A DNA stretch of 64,000 bases from CAVORB01 sp963698495 (lineage in GTDB: Bacteria > Pseudomonadota > Gammaproteobacteria > Chromatiales > Chromatiaceae). Shown piece by piece: positions 1 to 8,751 of this stretch. The stretch spans positions 1 to 64,000 of the forward strand of contig CAVORB010000025.1 in the NCBI GenBank assembly GCA_963698495.1, written 5' to 3'. The notes below the pieces were generated by a model. That model saw only the letters and a list, made by a program, of their open reading frames with translations. It did not search any database and was not told the DNA's origin. Made by a program: the position numbers and the translations under genes. Each line of letters starts with the position of its first letter. Position 1 is the stretch's first letter.

Positions 1-225
1 AACATCGGTCGAGGTTATTGGCACGAAAGATTTGTTTGCGTTCGGCTTATCAGCGTCTTCGTCACGCATTGTTCAGATGCATTCGAATCTATTGATCGGC
101 TGGTCTTATGCGACTTCACATGCGGTAGCTCTTATCGACGACTAGAAATAATTTTGGGGTTGCTAGAGTCGTTGAACTATTGCAACTGGGTCAAAAAAGC
201 GCTTCGTGACCCATCATGGGGCTAG
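1..225 (+). CDS. Possible 3' end of an unidentified gene (partial at left edge)
   Basis: Frame 1 is open from the window edge to a TAG at 223-225, giving 74 residues without a start. The peptide is rich in Cys, Leu and Arg and I do not recognise a family. Base composition is clearly lower in GC than the rest of the window. A chance open frame of this length is quite possible, so this is only a candidate for the tail of a gene that starts outside the window. Confidence 0.22.
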   Translation, partial: NIGRGYWHERFVCVRLISVFVTHCSDAFESIDRLVLCDFTCGSSYRRLEIILGLLESLNYCNWVKKALRDPSWG

Positions 226-1749
226 GATACAGAACATTCGCAAGACTATACCAAACCCGCGCAGGATCAACGACGAGGTCTGTCTATCTCACGGTTCCGC
301 CAAGTTGACGGCATTGGGTTTATCACCCCCTTTCATCTGCCAAGGATTGCCGAAAATGTCATCCCTCCTTTCGGTGTGTTATAGCATTCGTAGAGCTTTA
401 GTGATATCACTTGCAATTCGTAAAGAGAAATCGATAAGGTCTGGAATGTTTGATTCCATGATGCAGTTCTCGTAGCCAGTGATGCTGATAAAGTGTGAAT
501 TTGCTTTATTCTCGAAGTTGTTGATTGTGGGAGGAGGTCTTCTTGTTTTAAGCCTGATCGCGTGGATCACCTTTCCATTGTCTTGGCAGAGTGCGTCAGT
601 TGAGCACTTCTCCGCGTGCCCATTTCTCATTGATGGCTGCCCCTTCCTTTGGAGGTGTCGCTGGCACGTCCTCCAGAAGCGTTTCCAGTTTGAAGCGGTG
701 AGAACATGTAGTCTTCCTCGGCACCATGTAGCGGAGGCTGCAGGTCATCGTCTCTTAACTTTCCTTTCCATGCCGTTGATGTCCTCGATCAGATGGGTAT
801 CTACTGGATTCATCTGAGAGTTTTTTTATCTGAAGCTTCTCCTCTCTCAGCTCGCAGGATTTGCATTTTTGCCAGCGTGATCAATTTTTTCCGGAGAATA
901 AGCCGCCGTTGGCCGCGTTCCGGTGAGTTTTGCTATTAGTTCCTCTTTTGACTTAACATCAAAATACTTCCTCCTTTTCCTGCGTTTTCAGAGAAAACAC
1001 CGCGCCAATTTCCCAAGATCGACTCCACTGCAAGGTACCCTGTTTCGTTGAGACAAGGGCCGCCCATGGAGAGACATGGAAGACCCTCCGATCCCTAGTA
1101 CCTGCCTATGAGTGACGAAGTCGTCGTATGCTGGTCCCGCGATGTCGAGAAGGGGCTTGTCCTCCACGTGGAAGATCTCGATGAGAAAACGGGATGGAAA
1201 GTTGGTGGAGCAGAACCTCAACTATCTCGTAATTTCCCGCGGGAATGTCGTCGGATGTTGTCTAGCCGCCCGCGCTGAGGCCTCGGATCCTTCCCAAGCA
1301 CCAGCCGGACGCCGACCCTCCTTTTGGCCGATTGTTTCACCAACGATCCAATTTCTGCGAAGCGGCTGGGATCACGGCACCAGCGCCCACCTTTAGTTTT
1401 GGATGACGAGGTTGAAGGCAGATCCCGTCGGAGCAGCCTATGGTCACGATTATCGGGGTAACACAGAGGCTTCAGAGAGACAGATGTCAACGGTTGAGGG
1501 TATTCCCTTCCAGAATGAGTGTGCAACTCCACGAGGACCGCCCATCACCGTTCTCCTACCCGGCCGCCGCAATCACTCTTTGCCACACATCCCTGAGAGA
1601 TGGCGAGTGCATCGGGAGAGTTATCCCGTCAGCGGTTGCCCATCGAGCCGCGTTTCTGGAAGTCGTACTGTACCGGACTCGGGGCGCTCCTCGACGGCGT
1701 CCATCCCCGCGCGCGACGTCACCACGACGTCGACCGTCCGGATGTGAAT
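226..1749. other. Stretch with no supportable gene
   Basis: All six frames contain only short open stretches with no recognisable motif. The first 1 kb is AT-rich relative to the rest. A short plus-strand frame near 479-817 begins with a hydrophobic run but then loses protein-like composition. A minus-strand frame at 379-630 has a plausible-looking C-terminal helix but no family match that I can name. Given the decayed gmhA that follows, this may be degraded accessory DNA. Confidence 0.5.
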
Positions 1750-2352
1750 GTGAAGGAGTCCCGGTTCGATTCGCCAATGAATCGCCAAACTGCTGGAACA
1801 TATTACAGGCGGTCGCCGACAAGCTTCCGGTCCATCACCACGCTCGCGCCGCTGGTCGATGAAGCGGCTACCCTGATCATCGAACGGATGCGCGCGGCGG
1901 CAAGGCACTGTTCTGTGGCAACGGCGTCTCGGCCGCTGACGCGCAGCATCTGGCCTCGGAGCTGCTGGGGCGGTTCAATCTGACCAGGGAGCCCCTCCCG
2001 GCACTCGCCCTCACCGTCGACACATCGGCGCTGACCACGATCGCCAACGACTTCGGCTACGCCAGGTCTTCGACCGGCAATTGCGGGGGCTCGGCAGAAG
2101 GGGGACGTCCTGGTCGCGCATGGACGAGCGGCGACAGCGACAATGTGCTCAGATGCGTGCGAATACCGCCCGCGGCATGGGCATCGCGACCATCGGCCTG
2201 ACCGGCGCGACGGGTGGCAGATGAAAGTCCTGTGCGACCTGTGCCTCTGCGCCCCTGCGAGCGCCACGCCCCGCATCCAGGAGATGCACATTGCCCTCGG
2301 CCACACCCTGTGCGAGTTCGTTGAGGCCGCCCTCGCCGGAGCCGAGACTTGA
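1750..2352 (+). pseudogene. gmhA: Decayed phosphoheptose isomerase (GmhA-type SIS domain)
   Basis: Fragments in successive frames line up with GmhA, the isomerase making D-glycero-heptose 7-phosphate from sedoheptulose 7-phosphate for LPS or surface heptose. Readable pieces in order are TLAPLVDEAATLIIERMRA (about 1837-1893), GKALFCGNGVSAADAQHL (from 1899), DTSALTTIANDFGYA (to 2063), VFDRQLRGLG (from 2066), GDVLVA (2101), TSGDSDNVL (2124), GMGIATIGLTG (2174) and the C-terminal RIQEMHIALGHTLCEFVE up to the TGA at 2350-2352. At least five shifts separate them: near 1896, 2064, 2095, 2120 and 2155, and another before 2221. The second Gly of the usual GNGGS motif is Val. Too many lesions for sequencing error; inferred dead. 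An intact gmhB lies far away at 44688. Confidence 0.82.
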
Positions 2353-2411
2353 TGCGCCGCCCGCAGCCATTCGCAATCCCGTCGGGAGAGGCGGCCCGAC
2401 CGTTGCGCCCC

Positions 2412-3521
2412 TTAGCGCGTGCCCTGTTCGGATCCGCGCGACCGCCGCGAAGCCACCCACGCTCCCAGCGCCGGGAGTCCTTCGAGCCCCGTCAGGTCCA
2501 GCACTGCCCGCCAGCGGTAAGCCCAATCGTATCGCTGCAAGGCATTCTCCAGATTGGTCGCTCGAATGTGCGCGACTCTTTCCGGCTGACGCTCAAGCTG
2601 CGCGATCACCTCGCCGACGGCCTCGCTTCCGAAAGGCAGCTGAACCACGGCGTCCGGCCAGCCGAAGTGCTCGCGGAACGAGGCCACCTCCGGCGGCTCG
2701 CCGATCATGACGGCGCCGGCGGCCGCGCCCTCAAAGAACCGAAAGCCGACCTCTTCCTGGTGCGCCGTCTCCCCGATTTCGTTCGCTTTGGCGCGATTGG
2801 CGAGAAAAAAGCGGCTGCGCTTGATCAGGTTTGCGAGCTGCAGGCGGTGCTCGCGCGGGTCCTGTACCCGGATATTACCCTTGAAGGTGTCGTACAGGTA
2901 GAAGAGCCGGCGCTGCTGGGCCAGATCGAGCAGGGCTCGGTGCGTCGCCGGGTGGCGACGGCCCATGTTGAAGACGTCGATCACCCGCTCCACGGGCGGT
3001 TTGCCAGGGTCGAAGGTCAAACAATCCACGCCAGGGGGCTGGAAGATCACCGGCCGTCCCGTAGCCATCGCCAATCCTTCAACTGTGCCGCGGCAGTTGG
3101 TGAAGATGTAGTCGAACTCTTTCAGCACGGCGATCTGGCACTGGAGGCGACTAAGGTCTCGTGCCCAGATCTCCTCCAGCCAACAGACGGCCACCCCACA
3201 GCGTTCGCGCCAGCGGAGCAGGGAATTGAGGCTGAGCGTGTCCGTTGCGAACTGAAAGACCGCAAAGAACAGATCGTAATCCCGAGAAACCCTAACCGGA
3301 CGGATACCGGGATTGATCGCGCGAAGCACCGAGGTACGTCTACCCGCCTTGTTGACCACCCGGCTCAGCAGTTCGAATGGCCCCTGTCGATACTGCGGTG
3401 CGATCAGCTCGACGGCGTCTACTTCGCAGATCACGTCCTCGAATTCGAACGAGCAACAGCGGGAGATTACTGGCTCCAGACCCCGCTGAGACAGTAGCAG
3501 GACCCTCGGTTCTGAATTCAT
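2412..3521 (-). CDS. Glycosyltransferase, group 1-like C-terminal domain
   Basis: 369 residues. The C-terminal half has the look of the short glycosyltransferase group 1 domain (PF13524-like): a DVFNMGRR strand-loop, then ANRAKANEIGET, EVGFRFFEGAAAGAVMIGE and a final YDWAYRWR helix. It probably moves a sugar from a nucleotide donor onto a surface glycan or lipid; donor and acceptor cannot be read from sequence. The ATG overlaps the end of the upstream methyltransferase gene by 4 bases (ATGA), so the two are translationally coupled. It is the last gene of the minus-strand sugar cluster and its 3' end abuts the gmhA remnant. Confidence 0.8.
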   Translation of the reverse strand: MNSEPRVLLLSQRGLEPVISRCCSFEFEDVICEVDAVELIAPQYRQGPFELLSRVVNKAGRRTSVLRAINPGIRPVRVSRDYDLFFAVFQFATDTLSLNSLLRWRERCGVAVCWLEEIWARDLSRLQCQIAVLKEFDYIFTNCRGTVEGLAMATGRPVIFQPPGVDCLTFDPGKPPVERVIDVFNMGRRHPATHRALLDLAQQRRLFYLYDTFKGNIRVQDPREHRLQLANLIKRSRFFLANRAKANEIGETAHQEEVGFRFFEGAAAGAVMIGEPPEVASFREHFGWPDAVVQLPFGSEAVGEVIAQLERQPERVAHIRATNLENALQRYDWAYRWRAVLDLTGLEGLPALGAWVASRRSRGSEQGTR

Positions 3522-4717
3522 CGGACCTCATCCACCAGTATCTCGGCCGCGACGCCCAGGCCTCTCAGATCGCGGTCGATCTCGTCCCTGTATTGCGGGT
3601 TGAGCACGACGACGGTGTCGGGCCGGATTTGCGCGAGGTCTCGTGGCGCCCTGACCTGATGGCCCGTGCCCGGGACGTACCGGCCCTGCTTGTGGGGGTT
3701 GACGTCGACGAGGCATGCCACCTGGTCACCGGGTTGGAGCGCGTTCATGAAGCTCACGCCCTTGGATCCCGCTCCCCAGACGACCACGCGCCGCCCATCG
3801 CGCGCGAGTTCCCGAAGACGCGCACGCCAGGTGGCGGCCTTGTCGGTGTAGAAGCGAGCGAATCTGTCCACCTTGCTTTCAAGGTCGGCCACCGCGCGGT
3901 CGGCTTGCACCGCGTGCACGGTGTTCGTGGGAGCGCCGTGTAGCGTCAGGAACTGGCCCCCGAACACCCGAGCGGTGGCGTCGACGCGAAACCTGGCGCG
4001 GCGGAACGCCTCCCGCAGCGACGCGTCGGAAAAGTAGCCGCAGTGCTCATAGATGAGGTCCCAGATCCCAAGGTCGTCGAGGGTGAAGCGGGCATCGGGA
4101 ACCTCGAAGAAAACAGCTGTTGGATCGTCGCCAATGGTGCGGCGCAACATCGCGAGGAAATCGACGGGGCGCTCTATGTGCTCCAACGCATGGCGGCAGC
4201 AGATCAGGTCGGCCCGGTACTCGGCGTAGGCTTCCGAGTAGTAGTCTCGGACGAAGGTGAGGTCGGCGGCCGCGGACGCCTCGCTGCGCCCAGGCACATG
4301 GCCTGGATCGAACCCGATGCCCCTGTTGCCCCCCAGGGAGCACAGGAGCTGCAGGAAATCGCCCTGGCCGCAGGCGATCTCGATGATTGTCTTGCCGCGA
4401 AGATCATTCCGCTCGATCAGCTGCTCGGCCAGCGACTCGGCGTACGCCTGAAAGCGCCCGGAATAGTGCAGTGAGTTCTCGTACTCCCCGGTGTAATCGA
4501 TGCGGTCGGGGTCGAAGCGGGCGTTGAAGAGATGACCGCAGCCGCGACAGAAGGCGAGATCGATGTCGCCGGTTGCGGCCGCGAGTGCCTCATCCCGCGT
4601 GTCATAGAGGACATTGCAGTACACGGGCACATCGCGGATCTGCATGCAGGCGGAAAGATCCGATGCATCGCAAACCGGGCAGCCGGTCTCTCCCGAGGGC
4701 GATATCGTTTCCATCAT
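3518..4717 (-). CDS. Three-domain SAM methyltransferase (sugar C-methyltransferase-like), copy 3
   Basis: About 399 residues from the ATG at 4717; a TTG at 4774 would add 19. Architecture: an N-terminal putative zinc-binding part with CPVC and CRGCG, a class I SAM domain with IIEIACGQGDFLQLL as the cofactor loop, and a C-terminal part with VVWGAGSKGVSF and DVNPHKQGRYVPGTG. This matches NDP-hexose methyltransferases of the Methyltransf_13/11/14 type. It is clearly a paralogue of the gene at 6318-7523 (shared LLC.LGGNRG.GFDPG, YEHC.YFS and GSK motifs). Coupled by ATGA overlap to the glycosyltransferase. Substrate is inferred to be a nucleotide-linked sugar. Confidence 0.8.
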   Translation of the reverse strand: MMETISPSGETGCPVCDASDLSACMQIRDVPVYCNVLYDTRDEALAAATGDIDLAFCRGCGHLFNARFDPDRIDYTGEYENSLHYSGRFQAYAESLAEQLIERNDLRGKTIIEIACGQGDFLQLLCSLGGNRGIGFDPGHVPGRSEASAAADLTFVRDYYSEAYAEYRADLICCRHALEHIERPVDFLAMLRRTIGDDPTAVFFEVPDARFTLDDLGIWDLIYEHCGYFSDASLREAFRRARFRVDATARVFGGQFLTLHGAPTNTVHAVQADRAVADLESKVDRFARFYTDKAATWRARLRELARDGRRVVVWGAGSKGVSFMNALQPGDQVACLVDVNPHKQGRYVPGTGHQVRAPRDLAQIRPDTVVVLNPQYRDEIDRDLRGLGVAAEILVDEVR

Positions 4718-4796
4718 TTCCTGAACGGCTCTCGCAGGGAACGAGCCGCCGCTGGTGTCCGCAACGCACGTCAAGCGCTGATTTGGTGGCCCGATC

Positions 4797-4810
4797 TTAG
4801 CACGTGCTAA
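4797..4810. promoter_or_regulatory. Perfect 14-bp palindrome in a divergent promoter region
   Basis: TTAGCACGTGCTAA is a perfect inverted repeat lying between the minus-strand methyltransferase start (4717) and the porin start (4905). Its core AGCACGTGCT recurs in the palindrome at 39433-39448. It could be an operator for one or both genes; no regulator is identified. A 14-bp palindrome is expected a few times by chance in 64 kb, so the support is position and the shared core. Confidence 0.35.
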
Positions 4811-4904
4811 ACTCGCGACGCGGGTGGGCGCGCTGACAACGGCAGGATGCGCGCTCCCATCCTCTCGGCGAGAGCCTTATGCCAAACCGATACCTGAATC
4901 CTCT

Positions 4905-6278
4905 ATGCACCCCAAACTCTCTTTCACCGCCTCAGCATTCGCCCTCTTGGCTATTCCATCGCTGTCGGCCGCCGACGCGACCATCTACGGCAAGGCCCAT
5001 GTGTCCGTGGACTATGTCGACGCGGATGCCGACGCCGCCTGGAACCGTCCCGCTGCGGGCGCGCCCTCTTTCGACGTGATGAGCTTCATCGACGACGCGA
5101 ACCAGGCCCTGAACGACGCCGGCTACGTCGCGGCCCTGCCCCCGCCCAGGGACTTGGACACGGTGGTCGGCGACTTGCTGTTCGGGACTATCCAGTTCGA
5201 TGCGCTCGATGCCCTGACCCAGGAGAGGATTCTGGACGCAGTGGACGACGCCCTCACTCCAGGTCATGCGTTCCGCGGCTGGGGATTGAACGCCAACGAC
5301 CGGGCATCGCGCATTGGCGTCAAGGGCTCCGAGGATCTATCCAATGGCCTCAAGGCGATTTATCAGATCGAGCTCGATATCCCGATGGCAGACACCGACT
5401 ATGCGGCCTTCAACGGCGATCGGGGACGCATCCGGATGCGCAACAGCTTTGTCGGGCTTGCCAGTCCCTGGGGGACGCTCCTTGTCGGCCGACACGACAC
5501 GCCGACCAAGATCTCGACCGGCCGTCTGGACCTGTTCGCGGATACCCTCGCTGACTACAACTATACGGTTGGCTTCAACGACCTCAGGGCCGACAACAGC
5601 CTGCTGTACATCAGCCCCAGCCTGTGGGGACTGCAACTGGCCGGGGCGGTCATCCCGGGGGGCGGCAGCACCGCCACGGGCATCCGGAGTACCGCCAATG
5701 ACGACATTGCCGCCGGATGGTCCGTCGCGCTCAGTTACCAAAGCGGGCCCTTCTATGCCTCCGCCGCTTACGAGCTTCTCGGCAGTGCGTTCTGGGCAAC
5801 CCAGGACGGGGCCTATGACATCGCGCACGCCGTGTTCGCAGACGACGAAAGCAAATGGCGGATCGGGCTCGGCCTGCTGGATTGGCAGGGCTTCAGCCTG
5901 AGCGGGATCTACGAATCGCGAACCAACGTGCTGGGCATGCCCGTCGAGGCCGACGCCGATCTCTGGCAGGTGCAGGCCGGTTACGCCCTCGGAAACAACC
6001 TGATCAAGGCGATGTACGGACAGGCCGATCTCGGCGCCTGCGCCGATCCGTGGAACATCGGCTTTCGTTACACCTGCACCGCGGGCGTCATCGGACAGGC
6101 GTTCCCGGACCGGCTGAGCGGGGTCCTCGACCAACAGGACAAGAGCACCTGGGCGATCGGCTTCGACCACAACTTCAGCAAGCGCACCAAGGTCTACACC
6201 CTGTACACGGCGGTGAGGGATGACAACGAAAACGCGGATTGGAGCGGCTTCTCGCTTGGCATGATGCACAGCTTCTGA
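4905..6278 (+). CDS. Outer-membrane porin (Gram-negative general porin type)
   Basis: 457 residues from the ATG at 4905, chosen because it starts a clean signal peptide (MHPKLSFTASAFALLAIPSLSA, cleaved after SAADA-type Ala) that an upstream in-frame start would bury. The mature protein begins ATIYGKAHVSVDYVD, as in Porin_4-type trimeric porins. It contains RASRIGVKGSEDL, the NSFVGLASPWGTLLVGRHDTPTK L3-region motif and the terminal Phe (MMHSF) needed for BAM recognition. Predicted to be a beta-barrel for small hydrophilic solutes. An acidic insert of about 60 residues follows the first strands. It is the only plus-strand gene inside a minus-strand glycan cluster and points toward the methyltransferase gene ending at 6318. 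Confidence 0.88.
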   Translation: MHPKLSFTASAFALLAIPSLSAADATIYGKAHVSVDYVDADADAAWNRPAAGAPSFDVMSFIDDANQALNDAGYVAALPPPRDLDTVVGDLLFGTIQFDALDALTQERILDAVDDALTPGHAFRGWGLNANDRASRIGVKGSEDLSNGLKAIYQIELDIPMADTDYAAFNGDRGRIRMRNSFVGLASPWGTLLVGRHDTPTKISTGRLDLFADTLADYNYTVGFNDLRADNSLLYISPSLWGLQLAGAVIPGGGSTATGIRSTANDDIAAGWSVALSYQSGPFYASAAYELLGSAFWATQDGAYDIAHAVFADDESKWRIGLGLLDWQGFSLSGIYESRTNVLGMPVEADADLWQVQAGYALGNNLIKAMYGQADLGACADPWNIGFRYTCTAGVIGQAFPDRLSGVLDQQDKSTWAIGFDHNFSKRTKVYTLYTAVRDDNENADWSGFSLGMMHSF

Positions 6279-6317
6279 GGCCGGTATCCGCGGCCGGCCA
6301 CCGAGGGGCGAGATTCG

Positions 6318-7523
6318 CTACAGGGTCAGGATCTCCGGACTCAGACCCATACGCGAAAGATCGCGCGCGATCTCATCGCGATAGATGGGGTTCATGATGA
6401 TCACCGCGTCGGGGCGGTAGTCCGTGAGGAAATCCGGGGCGACGATGGGCAGACCGGTACCGGGCAGGTAATGACCCTGCCGGTAAGGGTTGATGTCGAC
6501 ACCGTAGCCGACCACGGCTTCGGCACCGAGGGTCGACAGAAAGGCCACCGCCTTCGACCCCGCACCCCATAGCACCACGCGCCGACTTTCCTCCGCGTAG
6601 CGGTGCAGGCGTTCCGACCAATCCCGCCGCTTCGCCTCGAAACGCTCCCGGAAACCCTGCACCAGCCTGGCGAGGGTTTCGATGTCGTTCTCGCCCGCCA
6701 GCGGCCGCTGTTGGACCGGAGCCTCCGCCGTTCGCGCCTCGATGGTGAGGTATTGATCGTCGTACTCGGTGCCCAGGCTCAGGACCTCAAAGCCATTGGC
6801 CCGGAACAGGCGGGCGAGAGCGCCTGGTGAGAAATAGGAGCAATGCTCGTAGTAGATGTCCTCGAACGCGCAGTCGCGCAGAATTCTCGTTGCCTCAGGG
6901 ATCTGGAAGAAGACATTGGTGCCGACGCGCGCGCCGATGGCGCGTCGCACCGTGGCGATGAAGTCACCCACCGGGTGGATATGCTCCAGGGTCATCTTGC
7001 ACGCCACAAAGTCGCCTTGATGGTGGGCGTGCTGCTCGGAGTAGAAGTCGGGAACGAAGCGCACCCTTTGGGTGGCCGACCCCTTAATGCGATCGGTCTG
7101 GACACCCGGATCGAATCCGACTCCCCGGTTGCCCCCCAGCTCGCACAGCAGCATCAGGAACTCCCCCTTGCCGCAGCCGATCTCGATGATGTCCTTGTCG
7201 TACAGATCGTACTTCTCGATCAGCCGCTCGGCCAAGGCGCGATGAAAGGCGTTGAAGGTGGGGGAGAACCCCTGCGTCTCCTCGTAGCGGCCGGAGTATT
7301 CGGTCAATGCCGGATCGAAGGCCAGGTTGGAGATGAACCCGCAGGCCGGACAGAATCCAAGCCTGATGTTCCCGCGCGGATAGGCCTTGGCCTCGTCGGC
7401 CGAATCGAGCAGGATGCAGCTGTTGCTGGGTACCGCATCCACCCGGTGGAAGACCTGCATGTCGCCTCCCGCGCAGCTCGGGCAGATCATGCTCGCTGAC
7501 GCGTGAGCCGTCACCGCGTTCAC
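6318..7523 (-). CDS. Three-domain SAM methyltransferase (sugar C-methyltransferase-like), copy 2
   Basis: 401 residues from a GTG at 7523 that overlaps the stop of the upstream methyltransferase (GTGA). CPSC and CPACG form the N-terminal putative zinc site. IIEIGCGKGEFLMLL is the SAM loop, followed by MTLEHIHP and YYEHCSYFS. The C-terminal third has VVLWGAGSKAVAFL and DINPYRQGHYLPGTG. Closest in this window to the gene at 3518-4717, so probably a tandem duplication separated by the porin. It likely methylates a nucleotide sugar or glycan; the C-terminal domain may reflect a hydride or proton-handling role as proposed for sugar 3-C-methyltransferases. Confidence 0.8.
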   Translation of the reverse strand: MNAVTAHASASMICPSCAGGDMQVFHRVDAVPSNSCILLDSADEAKAYPRGNIRLGFCPACGFISNLAFDPALTEYSGRYEETQGFSPTFNAFHRALAERLIEKYDLYDKDIIEIGCGKGEFLMLLCELGGNRGVGFDPGVQTDRIKGSATQRVRFVPDFYSEQHAHHQGDFVACKMTLEHIHPVGDFIATVRRAIGARVGTNVFFQIPEATRILRDCAFEDIYYEHCSYFSPGALARLFRANGFEVLSLGTEYDDQYLTIEARTAEAPVQQRPLAGENDIETLARLVQGFRERFEAKRRDWSERLHRYAEESRRVVLWGAGSKAVAFLSTLGAEAVVGYGVDINPYRQGHYLPGTGLPIVAPDFLTDYRPDAVIIMNPIYRDEIARDLSRMGLSPEILTL

Positions 7524-8746
7524 AGGACCCTCGGTTCGGGAACCGGTACGATGAAGCGCCCACCGCGCTCGGTGTATGCCGCCTGCTGCCCACGAATCTC
7601 GTCCGCGAAGTTCCAGGCCAGCAAGAGAACATAGTCCGGCATGGCCTCCAGCAGACGGTCCGGCGCGAAGATCGGCAGATGCTGTCCCGGCATGTAGCGC
7701 CCCTGTTTGAAGGTATTTCGGTCCACCACGAAATCGATGAGATCCTTGCCCAGGCCAACATAGTTGATGAGGGTAGCGCCTTTGGCCGCAGCTCCGTAGG
7801 CGGCGATCCTCTTGCCCTCGGTCCGCAAGCCGCGCAGCAGCGTCAGGAGATCCGCTTTCAGCCGCTCGACCTTGCGGGCGAAATCCAGATAGAAATCCAC
7901 CTTATCCACTCCATGCTCGCGTTCGAGCGCCAGAAGCCCCCGCACGGATTCGCCGACCTGCTCGCGCTTTTCCACGTACAGCCGGAGTGATCCGCCGTGA
8001 ATGGCCAGCCGCCTTACCTCGTTGAGATAGAGGCCGTGGCGCCGGAACAGGTTGTCGAGGGCGGTGACCGAGAAATAGCACAGGTGCTCGTGGTAGATGG
8101 TGTCGAACTCGCAGTGATCGATCAGGTCTTTGACATAGGGCGCCTCGATGACCGCGACGCCGTCGCCCTTCAGCAAGGTCGCAATGCCGCTCACAAAACC
8201 GTTCGTATCGGCAACGTGGGCGAGCACATTGTTGGCGTGAATGACGTCCGCGCGCTTGCCCTCGACGCGAAGCTGACGGGCGAGATCGGCGGTAAAAAAG
8301 GTGTTGAGGGTGGTCACCCCGATCTTTTCCGCCTCCCGCGCCGGCCCGTCGGCGGGATCGATGCCGAGGACGGGAATTCCTTGCTCAAGGTAATTTTTGA
8401 GCAGGTAGCCGTCGTTGCTCGCCAGTTCCACGGCCAGGCTGTTGGCGCTGAGATGGCGCCTGGCGATCAGCTCGAGCACGTTGTCGCGGGAATGGCGCAA
8501 GAGCGCGTCCGAGAAGGACGAGAAATAGGGATAGTCCGCGCAGAAGAGAACCTCTGGCGGAACGGTTTCACGGATCTGTACCAGCCCGCATGCAGGGCAG
8601 AAGACGACGGCGAGCGGATAGGTAGGCTCGGGCTCGCTGAGCTGGGCCGCGGTGACCAGGCGATCGGCAAGGGGAGTCCGGCCCAGATCCAGGACGGGCT
8701 CGAGGTGCGATGCGCCGCAGGAGCGACAGTTCTGGATGGCGGCCAC
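7520..8746 (-). CDS. Sugar 3-C-methyltransferase-like SAM methyltransferase, copy 1
   Basis: 408 residues from a GTG at 8746. N-terminal CRSCGA and CPACGLVQ match the zinc-binding Methyltransf_13 part, with the LGRTPLADRL stretch typical of NDP-hexose 3-C-methyltransferases such as TylC3/EvaC. AVELASNDGYLLKNY is the SAM loop. TIYHEHLCYFS carries the Tyr-His-Glu-His signature of that family, followed by the C-terminal AAYGAAAKGATLINY and DRNTFKQGRYMPG. This is the most canonical of the three methyltransferases here. It starts 6 bases after the SDR gene and runs into copy 2, so it belongs to the rfbF-SDR-methyltransferase operon. Confidence 0.85.
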   Translation of the reverse strand: MAAIQNCRSCGASHLEPVLDLGRTPLADRLVTAAQLSEPEPTYPLAVVFCPACGLVQIRETVPPEVLFCADYPYFSSFSDALLRHSRDNVLELIARRHLSANSLAVELASNDGYLLKNYLEQGIPVLGIDPADGPAREAEKIGVTTLNTFFTADLARQLRVEGKRADVIHANNVLAHVADTNGFVSGIATLLKGDGVAVIEAPYVKDLIDHCEFDTIYHEHLCYFSVTALDNLFRRHGLYLNEVRRLAIHGGSLRLYVEKREQVGESVRGLLALEREHGVDKVDFYLDFARKVERLKADLLTLLRGLRTEGKRIAAYGAAAKGATLINYVGLGKDLIDFVVDRNTFKQGRYMPGQHLPIFAPDRLLEAMPDYVLLLAWNFADEIRGQQAAYTERGGRFIVPVPEPRVL

Positions 8747-8751
8747 CGCCT

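Noticed and set aside
479..817. Plus-strand frame starting with a hydrophobic helix
   Set aside because: After the first 35 residues composition is not protein-like, and it lies in a gene-poor, decayed region.
1160..1175. parS-like sequence TCCTCCACGTGGAAGA
   Set aside because: Three mismatches to the parS consensus, so chance is adequate.
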